Part shown: piece after piece, positions 9,428-18,722 of the stretch
Numbering within the stretch: the first letter of the stretch is position 1
Layout: every line of letters begins with the position of its first letter
DNA from: Zobellia alginiliquefaciens
Lineage (GTDB): Bacteria; Bacteroidota; Bacteroidia; Flavobacteriales; Flavobacteriaceae
Assembly: GCF_029323795.1 (NCBI RefSeq)
Contig: NZ_CP119758.1
Span: forward strand, 2,232,001-2,296,000
Length of the DNA stretch: 64,000 nucleotides
Direction of reading: 5' to 3'
Notes under the pieces: generated by a model
What the model was told of the DNA's origin: nothing
The model's database searches: none
The model's input: the letters and a program-made list of their open reading frames with translations, nothing else
Program-made: the position numbers and the translations under genes

Positions 9428-9478
9428 AGAACAATGGCGCAACATCTTATTTTTAAGAAGATGTTGCGCCATTGTTCT
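9428..9478. repeat. Perfect 21-bp inverted repeat with 9-base loop
   Basis: Bases 9428-9448 are the exact reverse complement of 9458-9478, separated by ATTTTTAAG. The core reads TGGCGCAACATCTT and is more GC-rich than its surroundings. There is no T run on the downstream side of either strand, so it is not a standard terminator. A T run stands on the left side only. It resembles a REP/BIME or MITE-like palindrome. The core recurs with one extra base at 49871-49885. The rest of the gap to 9576 holds a weak -7-like CACTTTTG at 9537-9544 ahead of the receptor gene. Confidence 0.85.
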
Positions 9479-9576
9479 GTATATTCGCAAAGGGGTTATT
9501 TAACCTTCCCTTAACATTCGCAAGACCAAAATGAAGCACTTTTGCAGCAAATTGAGAAAACGTAAAAACTGAACAA

Positions 9577-12192
9577 ATGAAAAAAATGTACTTCGCATGG
9601 GTCGCATTTCTAATGACGACCATCGCATTTTCACAAGCTACTATAACGGGAACCGTTATAGATGGTGAGCTTAATGAGCCATTACCGGGCGCAAGTGTTG
9701 TTATTCAAGGAACCACAAATGGTACCTCCACTGATTTTGATGGTAAGTTTCAAATTGATGTTACTGAAAGTACAGGAACTCTAGTAGTTTCTTATATTGG
9801 GTACACATCTAAGACGGTAGCTTTCACTGCTACTGGTAGTATAGGTTCTATTACTTTGGAGCCTGATGCAGAACAATTAGGGGAAGTTGTTGTTGTTGGA
9901 TCTGGTGTTATAGATTTAGCAGAAGACAGAAAGACTCCTGTGGCAGTTAGTACGGTAACTAAAGGTGTTATTCAGCGAAAAGCTGTTGGTAATGTTGACG
10001 TTGCTGAAATAGTGAAAAACACACCTTCTGTTTATGTATCTGGTCAAACTGGATTTGGTGACGGACAATTGTTTATGAGAGGTTTCGATCAAACAAATGT
10101 TGCAGTACTATTGAACGGTCAGCCTGTAAATGGTATGGAAGATGGAAGAGTATATTGGTCTAACTGGGCGGGTATTGCAGATATAGCAAATGGTGTTCAG
10201 GTGCAGCGTGGTCTAGGTTCTTCAAAGCTGGCTATCTCTTCTGTTGGTGGTACAATGAACTTAGTTATGAAATCTACGGATAGAGAGCAAGGTGGATTTG
10301 CTAGATTTTTAACAGGAAACGATGGTTATTTAAAAGGAACTGTTTCTTATGATACAGGAATTAACGATAAGGGTTGGTCCTTTTCTTTGCTGTTAGATCA
10401 TTGGCAAGCAGAAAATAAGTGGGCAGATGGAACATTTGGCTCAGGACAAACTTATTTTTTCTCTGTTGGTTATAAGCCAAATGAAGACCATTCATTTAAT
10501 TTCTTGATTACTGGTGCTCCTCAGCAACATGGTCAAAGATGGTCACAAAGTTTAACTACAATAGAGGAGGATCCAAAGTTCAATCAACATTGGGGATATA
10601 CTTCAGGTTTGAACTCTTCAACAGGATATTACACAGACGATATAGAATCTGAAAGAACCAATTTTTACCATAAGCCTGTAGCAAACTTAAACTGGGACTG
10701 GTTAATTAATGATAAGTCACAATTGTCTACAGTAGTATATGCTTCTGTTGGTAGAGGTGGTGGAACCGGAGATCGTGGTGATGGCCGTGTTAGAACGGAT
10801 GATGGTCAAATGGACTATTACGGTATTGAACAGCAAAATTTAGCTGATCCTGATGGAATTGGGCAATCTGGAGATTATTTTATTCTTGATGATGGAGAAG
10901 AAGAAGGTAACTATATTCGCCGATCTTCAATGAACAATCATTTATGGTATGGTTTAGTAACCAACTACGAAACTGAATTGAATGAATATTTCGATTTTAA
11001 TGTTGGTGCTGATTTTAGATTTTATACAGGAGACCACTTTAGACAAGTAACTGATTTTTATGGTTTAGATGGCTGGGCAGATGATAGACCAGATAATCTT
11101 GTTGTGACTGAATCTTTCGATTATAATCCTTGGTCTACACTTTTTGATTATGCGGATGAGGATCAGAGAATAGATTATGATTATTCTGAAACAATCAATT
11201 ATCAAGGTATATTTTCCCAGGTTGAATACTCTAAGAATAAATTCTCTGCATTCTTGCAAGGAGCTGTATCTAATCAATCTTATGTTAGAGATGGTAGATT
11301 GGTTGGTCCTGGAAAGTCTGATAAATTGAATAAAATAGGATATAACCTTAAAGGAGGTATGAGTTATGATGTTAATGAAGAATTTACTTTGTTCGTAAAT
11401 TCAGGTCATTACTCTCGTCAACCTTTCTTGGATAATGTTTTTAGTAATATTCGGTATTCTAATGATTTAGTTGTGCCAGATGTAGATAACGAGGAAATAA
11501 CAAGTGTTGAATCTGGATTTAGGTTTAATAAAGGAAACTTTAGAGCAAACTTTGACTTTTATTACACGAATTGGGATAACAGAGTTATTCTAACTACAGG
11601 TACTGAAATGATCGATGGAGATGAGGTTGATGTTAATAACTTCAGAAGAGGTGTACGCCAAGAACATAAAGGTGTAGAATTAGATCTTAAATATAGGATA
11701 GCTAACAAATATAACTTAGGTGGTTATATTTCTGCTGGTTCTTGGAATTATAGAAGTATTGATAGAATCGATTCTTATAGTGATGATAGCGGAGAATTGC
11801 TTTCAAGTGTAACATCTGGTAATGATTTGAACAGTGTGGACGGAACACATATCACTACTGCGCCTCAAACTACTGCAGGTTTAACTTTTGATGGAGAAAT
11901 CTTTAAAGGTTTGAGAATAGATGCCAACTGGAACTTTTACGAAAGACATTACCAAAATGATATAGATTTCTCAGGATCTGATATAGAAACTCAAGACAAT
12001 GGGATATTACCTTCTTATTCGTTACTTGATGCTGGAATTGAATATGCATTCATGTTTGGAGAGAATAAGTTAACTCTTAGAGCTAATGGGTTTAACTTGT
12101 TAGATGACATTGAGCTTCAGCAAACAGATGATTTTGGTTATTATAATACAAACGGATTCACATGGAATGCGTCTGTTAGATATGATTTCTAA
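9577..12192 (+). CDS. TonB-dependent receptor with carboxypeptidase-regulatory-like N-terminus
   Basis: An 871-residue outer-membrane receptor. A signal peptide ends FSQA near residue 20. Residues ~22-108 (ITGTVIDGELNEPLPGASV to ITLEPDAEQL) form the carboxypeptidase D regulatory-like Ig domain common in Bacteroidota receptors. The plug starts at GEVVVVGSG (~115) and contains FMRGFDQTNVAVLLNG and a DGRVYWSNWAGI motif. The rest is a 22-strand-type barrel ending in SVRYDF with the terminal Phe. No SusD-like partner follows; a terminator closes the unit. The plug is clearly related to that of the receptor at 14592. The substrate is unknown. Confidence 0.93.
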   Translation: MKKMYFAWVAFLMTTIAFSQATITGTVIDGELNEPLPGASVVIQGTTNGTSTDFDGKFQIDVTESTGTLVVSYIGYTSKTVAFTATGSIGSITLEPDAEQLGEVVVVGSGVIDLAEDRKTPVAVSTVTKGVIQRKAVGNVDVAEIVKNTPSVYVSGQTGFGDGQLFMRGFDQTNVAVLLNGQPVNGMEDGRVYWSNWAGIADIANGVQVQRGLGSSKLAISSVGGTMNLVMKSTDREQGGFARFLTGNDGYLKGTVSYDTGINDKGWSFSLLLDHWQAENKWADGTFGSGQTYFFSVGYKPNEDHSFNFLITGAPQQHGQRWSQSLTTIEEDPKFNQHWGYTSGLNSSTGYYTDDIESERTNFYHKPVANLNWDWLINDKSQLSTVVYASVGRGGGTGDRGDGRVRTDDGQMDYYGIEQQNLADPDGIGQSGDYFILDDGEEEGNYIRRSSMNNHLWYGLVTNYETELNEYFDFNVGADFRFYTGDHFRQVTDFYGLDGWADDRPDNLVVTESFDYNPWSTLFDYADEDQRIDYDYSETINYQGIFSQVEYSKNKFSAFLQGAVSNQSYVRDGRLVGPGKSDKLNKIGYNLKGGMSYDVNEEFTLFVNSGHYSRQPFLDNVFSNIRYSNDLVVPDVDNEEITSVESGFRFNKGNFRANFDFYYTNWDNRVILTTGTEMIDGDEVDVNNFRRGVRQEHKGVELDLKYRIANKYNLGGYISAGSWNYRSIDRIDSYSDDSGELLSSVTSGNDLNSVDGTHITTAPQTTAGLTFDGEIFKGLRIDANWNFYERHYQNDIDFSGSDIETQDNGILPSYSLLDAGIEYAFMFGENKLTLRANGFNLLDDIELQQTDDFGYYNTNGFTWNASVRYDF

Positions 12193-12213
12193 GAATAGAA
12201 TAACTTGTATACT

Positions 12214-12242
12214 AAAACCCTGCCCATCGGCAGGGTTTTTTT
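12214..12242 (+). terminator. Strong intrinsic terminator after TonB receptor
   Basis: AAAACCCTGCC (12214-12224) pairs perfectly with GGCAGGGTTTT across a CATC loop and runs into seven Ts. It separates the receptor from the membrane-protein gene. Confidence 0.93.
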
Positions 12243-12285
12243 ATGCCCAAAAATCAGTACATTTAAACCTTAAAATATATCTATT

Positions 12286-12726
12286 ATGTACGAAGTTATT
12301 CAGGTGGTTCACTCTTATTTGGCCTATGTTGTGCTTGCGCTTTTATTTTTTGCCGTTGCTAATGCTATTATGGGCTGGGTAGGCAATAAAATGTTTACTA
12401 TGGAAAAGGATTTGCGTCTAAGTCTTTTTACATTGATTTTGTCTCACATTCAGCTGTTGGTGGGCTTGATACTATATTTTGTTTCGCCAAGTGGGCTTCA
12501 AGCTATTCAGGCCTTGGGGATGGGCGGTCTTAATTCTGCATCAAGATTACTGGCAGTAGAACATCCGTTCATAAATATTATTGCTATCGTTCTAATTACG
12601 GTGGGTTGGTCGCGTCATAAAAAGTTTGTTGAAGGCGATAAGAAGTTCAAAAGCATCGCAATTTTTTACGGTCTTGGATTAGTACTTATTCTTAGCCGCA
12701 TTCCTTGGGGGCAATGGCTTGGTTAA
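12286..12726 (+). CDS. Four-helix membrane protein, cytochrome b-like (tentative)
   Basis: 146 residues with four hydrophobic helices (~10-30, 46-66, 92-108, 123-138). Histidines fall at or near helix positions in three of them: His9, His54 and His93, with His111 after the third. That spacing would suit b-type heme binding, and relatives in flavobacteria are often labelled cytochrome b. I infer this from pattern only; there is no CxxCH and no recognised catalytic motif. It is preceded by a strong terminator, so it starts its own unit, and lies 42 bases before the DUF1080 gene, with which it may be co-transcribed. Confidence 0.7.
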   Translation: MYEVIQVVHSYLAYVVLALLFFAVANAIMGWVGNKMFTMEKDLRLSLFTLILSHIQLLVGLILYFVSPSGLQAIQALGMGGLNSASRLLAVEHPFINIIAIVLITVGWSRHKKFVEGDKKFKSIAIFYGLGLVLILSRIPWGQWLG

Positions 12727-12768
12727 ATCAATGGCCATTCAACCAGGAACATTAACTAAACCAACTAT

Positions 12769-13362
12769 ATGAAACAGATTTTAGTATTAGTATTTACACT
12801 CTTTACAGCTCTTACATTTGCTCAGGAGAAAGAACTTTTTAATGGAAAAAATTTAGACGGCTGGACGGTCTACGGAACTGAAAGGTGGTACGTAGAAGAT
12901 GGGCTTCTAGTTTGCGAGAGTGGTCCTGATGAACAATACGGATATTTAGCTACGGACAAACACTACAAAAATTTTGAACTGTCCTTAGATTTTAAGCAAT
13001 TGGCAGACGGTAATAGTGGCGTGTTTATTCGTTCTACCGTAGAGGGTACAACAGTTAGTGGTTGGCAAGTAGAGGTTGCGCCACCGGGGTATTTCACGGG
13101 TGGTATTTATGAATCCTATGGTCGTCATTGGTTGGTGAAACCTGCCCCTGAAAAAGACAAAGCTCTTAAAATGGGTGAATGGAATACTATGAAAATACGT
13201 GTAAATGGAGACAATGTTACTTCATGGTTAAACGGTACTGAAATGGTTTCCTTAAATGATGAAAAAGTAGGTGCAGGTGACGGCTCTGTAATACTACAGA
13301 TTCATGACGGTGGAGGAATCAAGGTACAATGGAAAAATATTAAAATTAAAGAACTGAAGTAA
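12769..13362 (+). CDS. DUF1080 / 3-keto-disaccharide hydrolase domain exported protein
   Basis: 197 residues with a signal peptide ending TFAQ (~residue 19), so periplasmic or secreted. The remainder is one DUF1080 domain, a concanavalin-like beta-sandwich now also called 3-keto-disaccharide hydrolase: KELFNGKNLDGWTVYG at its start, NSGVFIRS in the middle and IHDGGGIKVQWKNIKIKEL at the end. Members hydrolyse 3-keto sugars or act as carbohydrate modules, and the single-domain form here cannot be assigned to one. No sugar-utilisation cluster surrounds it. Confidence 0.88.
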   Translation: MKQILVLVFTLFTALTFAQEKELFNGKNLDGWTVYGTERWYVEDGLLVCESGPDEQYGYLATDKHYKNFELSLDFKQLADGNSGVFIRSTVEGTTVSGWQVEVAPPGYFTGGIYESYGRHWLVKPAPEKDKALKMGEWNTMKIRVNGDNVTSWLNGTEMVSLNDEKVGAGDGSVILQIHDGGGIKVQWKNIKIKELK

Positions 13363-13385
13363 TTTTTGTGTTCTTAAAATATTTG

Positions 13386-13436
13386 AAGCGGCCTGTTCAG
13401 AATCTATTACGAGCAGGCTGCTTTCATTTTTTATGC
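13386..13436 (+). terminator. Hairpin terminator between convergent genes
   Basis: AAGCGGCCTG (13386-13395) pairs with CAGGCTGCTT (13414-13423) through one G-U pair and is followed by TTCATTTTTT. It serves the DUF1080 gene; its right side overlaps the stop region of the minus-strand nuclease gene. Confidence 0.72.
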
Positions 13437-14470
13437 ACAGGTTTTATGAGATACATATAGACGGGAAAGTGGTCTGAATAGCCGCCAGTATAGCTTCCGC
13501 CGGCATACGTTCTTTGTGGGTATCCTTTGTATTGTCCTTTTTGCGAGATTAAATATGGTGCGTTAAAGACATTGGCTTTCCAAAATTTATAATTGCCAAC
13601 TTTAGGGTTTAGAATGTTTTCGGTGAAGAAGATTTGGTCAAATAAGTTCCATTTGTCTCGGTAGGCGAGTGAGCCGACACCCTTTTTGTAAAGTCTTTCC
13701 ATGGGGTTGTATAAACTCATACTATCTAATTGCTTAGCTTTTCCAACGGTCTTCAGTATTTTTTTGAAGCTATCGTTGTTAGGGTCGTCATTAAAATCAC
13801 CCATACTAATGATTTTGGCATCAGTGTCTAAGCGTTGGACCGAATCTATAATGCGTTTACTAAGCTTTGCCGCTGCCATTCGGTTGGGCTTACTTCTAGC
13901 CTCACCACCACTACGGGAGGGCCAGTGATTTACCATGAAGAAGAATTGCTCATCATCTAACAATCCGCCTACAATGAGTTGGTCTCTGGTGTAGTTTCTT
14001 TCATCGTCATCATTTATTAAAAGTAATCTGTGGCTTGCGGAAGAAGTAGGTAGAAACACAGATTTTTTGTACAAGAGTGCCACGTCAATACCACGTTCGT
14101 CAGGTGAGTCATAATGGACTATGCCATAATCTTTAGTAATTAGGTTTGGGTGATTGATCAAGTCATCAATAACCTTACGGTTTTCGACTTCACAGATACC
14201 AATAATGTCAGGAGAGGTTCTGCTTTTATCAGAACCTATTTCTGATAGTACGTAAGAAAGATTGTCCAATTTTTTATTATAACGTTCCTCGGTCCATTGA
14301 TCTTTTCCTTCCGGTGTTCGGTCATCATCAAATATTAGGGTGTCATTCTCCGTGTCGAACAGGTTTTCTAAGTTATAGAATGCAATTGTTCTAATTCGAT
14401 ACGATTTATTTTCTTGGGAATTGACCCCAAATGAGAGTAAAATGAAAATTGCTACAAGTCTAAAATTCAT
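13424..14470 (-). CDS. Secreted endonuclease/exonuclease/phosphatase (DNase I-fold) protein
   Basis: 348 residues from the ATG at 14470, chosen because it opens a signal peptide (MNFRLVAIFILLSFGVNSQ); upstream in-frame codons would bury it. The EEP fold shows its metal and catalytic residues: FYNLENLFD (~31-39), Glu94 in GICEVEN, His182 in VNHWPSR, Asp225 and Asn227 in MGDFNDDP, and Asp333/His334 in GGYSDHFPV. It is therefore probably an active secreted nuclease or phosphodiesterase. It is divergent from the TonB receptor at 14592 with 121 bases between. The downstream partner of that receptor has a lamin-tail domain, a fold known to accompany synaptojanin-like hydrolases in bacteria, which supports joint work on extracellular nucleic acid or phosphoester. 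Confidence 0.88.
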   Translation of the reverse strand: MNFRLVAIFILLSFGVNSQENKSYRIRTIAFYNLENLFDTENDTLIFDDDRTPEGKDQWTEERYNKKLDNLSYVLSEIGSDKSRTSPDIIGICEVENRKVIDDLINHPNLITKDYGIVHYDSPDERGIDVALLYKKSVFLPTSSASHRLLLINDDDERNYTRDQLIVGGLLDDEQFFFMVNHWPSRSGGEARSKPNRMAAAKLSKRIIDSVQRLDTDAKIISMGDFNDDPNNDSFKKILKTVGKAKQLDSMSLYNPMERLYKKGVGSLAYRDKWNLFDQIFFTENILNPKVGNYKFWKANVFNAPYLISQKGQYKGYPQRTYAGGSYTGGYSDHFPVYMYLIKPVHKK

Positions 14471-14591
14471 ATAATCAGATAGATGTAAATACCAATTAAC
14501 GAAAAAACGATGGATTTTGTAGGTCTTTCTTGTCAGATACTTCATGTTTTCGATATCTTGACCAGGATTACCGACCATTAAACCCCCGTTA

Positions 14592-17321
14592 ATGCGCTTT
14601 CCTTTTGTAGCCCTCTTTTTTCTTATATGGCAGTGTACTGTTTGGGCTCAAACGAGTCATTCTATTGAAGGGGAGATTCTCTCGCTTCGGTCAAAACTGT
14701 CTATTGTAAATGCAAAAGTTAGCTTGGAAGGGCTAATGATTTCTTCCAATTCCAATGATAAGGGAAGATTTGCTTTATCTGTTCCAGATGCGGGTGAGTA
14801 TATTTTATCCATAGAAGCTACAGGTTATATCGTAAAACGTTTGCCTGTTTCTGTAACGAAAGAGAGGCTTGATTTAGGAACACTTTTGCTAGATCAAGAC
14901 CTGCAAATTGAACAGTCGGACAATCTTATTTCTCTAAGCGATTCAGAATTGTTAGATGATGAGGTAAGCTCTAATTCATCGGGATTGCTGAGGGCAACAC
15001 GCGATTTGTTTCTCAACAGAGCGGCTTTTGATTTCGGTCAGGCATTTTTCCGAGTTCGTGGTTATGACTCGCAAAATGGAACTGTATTGCTGAATGGTAT
15101 TTCAATGAACAAGTTTTATGACGGCAGACCGCAATGGAACAACTGGGGCGGCATGAACGACGTAACTAGAAATCAACAATTTACGAATGGACTTGAGGCA
15201 TCTGATTATACGTTTGGTGGTATTTTGGGGAACACCAACATAGATACCCGACCTTCTGGTTTGAGGCCGGGTACGCGCCTTTCTTCGTCTTTTTCGAACC
15301 GAACCTATGCTGGGCGGTTAATGGCCACATATACTTCAGGCGTTCAAAAAAATGGCTTAGTATATAGTGTATCCGGTTCAAGAAGATGGGCAAAACAAGG
15401 TTATATAGACGGAACTTTATACGATGCGTTTTCGTTGTTTGGTGCTATAGAGTATCAGATTAATGAACAACATAGTCTAAATGCTACAGCTCTGTGGGCT
15501 TCCAACCGGCGAGGACGTTCTTCGGCAATAACGGAAGAGGTTTTTGAGTTGGCAGGGAAGAAATACAATCCCTATTGGGGAGAACAAGATGATAAGATTA
15601 GGAATTCTCGGGAACGAAAAATAGCGGAACCCATTTTTATGCTCAATCATTATTTTAACTCGGAAAAGTTTAGTTTAAATACTGGAATGGCCTATCAATT
15701 TGGCACAAATTCTAGAAGCCGCTTGGGGTACTATAAAGCTCCAAATCCTGACCCAACATATTACCGTTATCTGCCTAGTTTTTACATTAACAGCCCCGTG
15801 GGTGCCAATTTTATCAGTGCAAATACGGCAAAAGAAGGTTTCTTGAACAGTCCTCAAATGGATTGGAACCAAATTTATACCGCTAACTCAAATGGGCAGG
15901 CTGCTTATGTGCTGTATGATGATGTTGCAGATGACACTCAGATAAGTGTAAATACAATAGGAAATCTAATTTTGACCGATAGGCTCTTAGTTGATTTTGG
16001 TTTCACCTATAAAACCATGAATTCAGAAAATTATGCCAGAATCAATGATTTGTTCGGTGCTGATTTTCATTTGGATATTGACCCTTTTTCAGAAACCCTA
16101 AATGATAATACCGGTCAGGTAGAGAAAACTGAAGGTGATATTTTTAATTATAAGTACCTAATGGATGCTGATCAGTTTGAAACGTTTGCCCAACTTAGGT
16201 ACAATCAAGAAAAGTGGAGTGCTTTTATTGGGGGTAAGTATATGACCACCGGTTATCAACGTGAAGGCCTTTTTGGCAATGATCGCTACCCAAATAATTC
16301 TTTAGGTAAGGGAGAGACTATTAGTTTTAGTACATACGGAGTGAAATCGGGTTTTACCTATAAGGTAACGGAAAGGCATTGGTTATCTGCTCATGGGGCA
16401 TATATGAATAGGCCTCCAGTGTTGCAAAACGTATTTATCAACCCTAGGGAAAATAATAGTATTGTTCCTAATATCCAAAGCGAAACAAATTCCACTTTAG
16501 ACCTTAATTATTATTTACGCCTTCCAAAATTGACAGGGAGGCTGACAGGTTTTTATACCCGTTTTCAAAATACAACAGACGTTAATTTCTTTTTTGTTGA
16601 TGCGGGTGTTGGGTCGGACTTCGTGCAGGAGGTGCTTACAGGTCTAGATAAGCTTCATATGGGCACGGAACTGGGGTTGGAGTATCAATTGTCGTCAGCG
16701 GTAAAACTAACCGCTGTGGCTGCCGTAGGTAAGTATGTGTATGCAAGCGACCCTAATGTTGCCATTAATTTTGATACGGCAGGAAGGGAAGAAGACCTTA
16801 TCAATTTAGAAGGAGCGGTAAACCTGGGTGTCGCAAAGGTTAAAAATTATAAATTGGCGCAAGGTCCACAGCAAGCCTACGCAATAGGTATTGAATATCG
16901 CGATCCAAAATATTGGTGGGTGGGTGCTACAACAAATTACTTGTCAAATAATTATGCCAATATATCTACTCTTACTAGAACCCGAAGTTTTTATTTGGAC
17001 CCAGAGACAAATCAACCATTTCCGGAGGCCACAGAAGAGAACGTTAGTAACGCGCTGGCCCAAGAGCCATTAGATAATTTTTACTTACTAAACCTAGTAG
17101 GTGGTAAATCTTGGTTGAGAAAAGGAAAATATATTAGTGTTTTTGCAAGTGTCAATAATCTTTTTGATGCAGTGTATCGAACGGGAGGTTATGAGCAGAG
17201 TAGGAATGGCAATTATGGTCAGTTCAAACAGGATAATTTAAGTGGTACGCCATCCTTTGCACCTAAATATTGGTATGGTTATGGACGCACTTATTTTTTG
17301 AACTTGGCATATAGTTTTTAG
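14592..17321 (+). CDS. TonB-dependent receptor paired with nuclease/DUF5689 locus
   Basis: 909 residues. A signal peptide ends VWAQ (~20), and a carboxypeptidase-regulatory-like domain covers ~25-105. The plug is reduced at its start and has FFRVRGYDSQNGTVLLNG and DGRPQWNNWGGM, close to the equivalent motifs of the receptor at 9577, so the two are paralogues. A long barrel ends YFLNLAYSF with terminal Phe. The DUF5689/lamin-tail lipoprotein starts 11 bases later, clearly the same operon. It is most likely the outer-membrane importer for whatever the nuclease and lipoprotein capture; that substrate is inference. Confidence 0.92.
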   Translation: MRFPFVALFFLIWQCTVWAQTSHSIEGEILSLRSKLSIVNAKVSLEGLMISSNSNDKGRFALSVPDAGEYILSIEATGYIVKRLPVSVTKERLDLGTLLLDQDLQIEQSDNLISLSDSELLDDEVSSNSSGLLRATRDLFLNRAAFDFGQAFFRVRGYDSQNGTVLLNGISMNKFYDGRPQWNNWGGMNDVTRNQQFTNGLEASDYTFGGILGNTNIDTRPSGLRPGTRLSSSFSNRTYAGRLMATYTSGVQKNGLVYSVSGSRRWAKQGYIDGTLYDAFSLFGAIEYQINEQHSLNATALWASNRRGRSSAITEEVFELAGKKYNPYWGEQDDKIRNSRERKIAEPIFMLNHYFNSEKFSLNTGMAYQFGTNSRSRLGYYKAPNPDPTYYRYLPSFYINSPVGANFISANTAKEGFLNSPQMDWNQIYTANSNGQAAYVLYDDVADDTQISVNTIGNLILTDRLLVDFGFTYKTMNSENYARINDLFGADFHLDIDPFSETLNDNTGQVEKTEGDIFNYKYLMDADQFETFAQLRYNQEKWSAFIGGKYMTTGYQREGLFGNDRYPNNSLGKGETISFSTYGVKSGFTYKVTERHWLSAHGAYMNRPPVLQNVFINPRENNSIVPNIQSETNSTLDLNYYLRLPKLTGRLTGFYTRFQNTTDVNFFFVDAGVGSDFVQEVLTGLDKLHMGTELGLEYQLSSAVKLTAVAAVGKYVYASDPNVAINFDTAGREEDLINLEGAVNLGVAKVKNYKLAQGPQQAYAIGIEYRDPKYWWVGATTNYLSNNYANISTLTRTRSFYLDPETNQPFPEATEENVSNALAQEPLDNFYLLNLVGGKSWLRKGKYISVFASVNNLFDAVYRTGGYEQSRNGNYGQFKQDNLSGTPSFAPKYWYGYGRTYFLNLAYSF

Positions 17322-17331
17322 TATAGAATAG

Positions 17332-18708
17332 ATGAGAAAAAGGTTTAACTTCAATAATCTGGTTTTTGTTTTGTCGGTTTTTATAACCGTATGTTTTTGT
17401 GGTTGTGTAAAGAGCCGTAACTACGAACAGTTATCAAATGATTGTATATCGGACCTGATGGCTAATGCTACCTTTTTAGAAGTGAAAAGTCTTTATAAGG
17501 GCGATACTTTCCAAATACAAGAGGATTTGATTATTGAGGGGTATGTGGTTTCTTCGGATGTAGATGGGAACTTTTTTAGTGTATTATATTTTCAAGATAG
17601 TCCCATGAACCCAACCGAAGGATTCCAGATAGAAATAGACGTTAGGGACTCACATTTGTTTTATCCGACAGGAACAAAAATCGGAATCAAATTAAAAGGC
17701 TTATATCTGGGAAAGAGTAAAGACGTATTTAAACTTGGGGCTACGTTTACTTCTTTTGGAAATGTTTCCGTAGGCAGAGTACCTGCTGCAATAGTTGACG
17801 AACATGTTTTTAGGATCTGTAATGAGGAAAAGATGATGGAGGAGCCTACGCTAGTTTCAATAGCCAATATTAATAAAGAGCTTACAAATACACTAGTGAA
17901 ATTAACGGATGTAGAGTTTAAAGAAGAGGAGTTGGGAAAAACATATGCAGAAGAAGGAGTGGAAACAGAGCGTGTTCTAACTGATTGTAACGATAATGAG
18001 ATTGTTGTTGTAAATAGTGGGTATTCTGATTTCCAAGCCCAAATTCTTCCAGAAGGCAGAGGGGATTTAATTGGTGTTTTGTTGCGAGAAAATGATGAGT
18101 ATAGAATAAGCATACGAAGCACTTCGGATATCAATTTCAGCCAAGAGCGTTGTGTTGAATTGATAGATGAATTTACCTCTGAGAATATCCTTATTTCGGA
18201 ACTGGCGGATCCTGATAATAATGCTTCGGCCAGATTTGTAGAACTCTTTAATGCATCGGAAGAAGATTTGAGCTTGAAGGGTTGGAAATTAAAACGGTAT
18301 ACCAACGCAAATACCGAGGTCAGTTCAGAAATAGATTTATCAACATTATTAATTAAAGCCAAAAGTTATTTGGTGATTTCGGCAAACAAAGAAGAGTTTG
18401 AAACCGTTTATGGATTTGCTCCTGATCTGGGGGTGGGAACCAATAGTCCAGCAGACTCAAACGGCGATGATAATCTAGAATTGGTAGACCCTTTTGGAAC
18501 TGTTATAGATATTTTTGGTGTGGTCGGTGAAGACGGAACGGGAACCAACCATGAATTTGAGGATGGCAGAGCGGTACGGAAACAAGAAATAGTAAAGGGT
18601 ACTGCAATTTATAATATGCAGGAGTGGAATATATCTAATGATACTGGTGGGGCAGGAACTACAAATCAACCTAAAATGGCACCGGATGACTTCTCTCCCA
18701 AGAAATAA
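17332..18708 (+). CDS. DUF5689 and lamin-tail domain surface lipoprotein
   Basis: 458 residues. The N-terminal hydrophobic stretch ends in CFCGC, giving a lipoprotein cysteine near residue 25. Residues ~45-275 match the DUF5689 type, an OB-like beta-barrel region (IQEDLIIEGYVVSSDVDGNFF through LIGVLLRENDEYRISIRSTSDI). Residues ~285-440 form a lamin-tail domain (ILISELADPDNNASARFVELFNAS, LSLKGWKLKRY, LVISANKEEF, LELVDPFGTVIDIFG). Such lipoproteins in Bacteroidota usually sit on the cell surface next to their TonB receptor. OB and lamin-tail folds both suit nucleic-acid or hydrolase tethering. Probable role: surface capture partner for the receptor at 14592 and nuclease at 13424. Confidence 0.85.
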   Translation: MRKRFNFNNLVFVLSVFITVCFCGCVKSRNYEQLSNDCISDLMANATFLEVKSLYKGDTFQIQEDLIIEGYVVSSDVDGNFFSVLYFQDSPMNPTEGFQIEIDVRDSHLFYPTGTKIGIKLKGLYLGKSKDVFKLGATFTSFGNVSVGRVPAAIVDEHVFRICNEEKMMEEPTLVSIANINKELTNTLVKLTDVEFKEEELGKTYAEEGVETERVLTDCNDNEIVVVNSGYSDFQAQILPEGRGDLIGVLLRENDEYRISIRSTSDINFSQERCVELIDEFTSENILISELADPDNNASARFVELFNASEEDLSLKGWKLKRYTNANTEVSSEIDLSTLLIKAKSYLVISANKEEFETVYGFAPDLGVGTNSPADSNGDDNLELVDPFGTVIDIFGVVGEDGTGTNHEFEDGRAVRKQEIVKGTAIYNMQEWNISNDTGGAGTTNQPKMAPDDFSPKK

Positions 18709-18722
18709 AACTTAAATCAATT

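Noticed and set aside
17661-18362. A 233-codon open frame on the minus strand opposite the DUF5689/lamin-tail gene
   Set aside because: It is low-complexity, Ser/Leu-rich, has no domain or start context, and lies wholly antisense to a well-supported gene.
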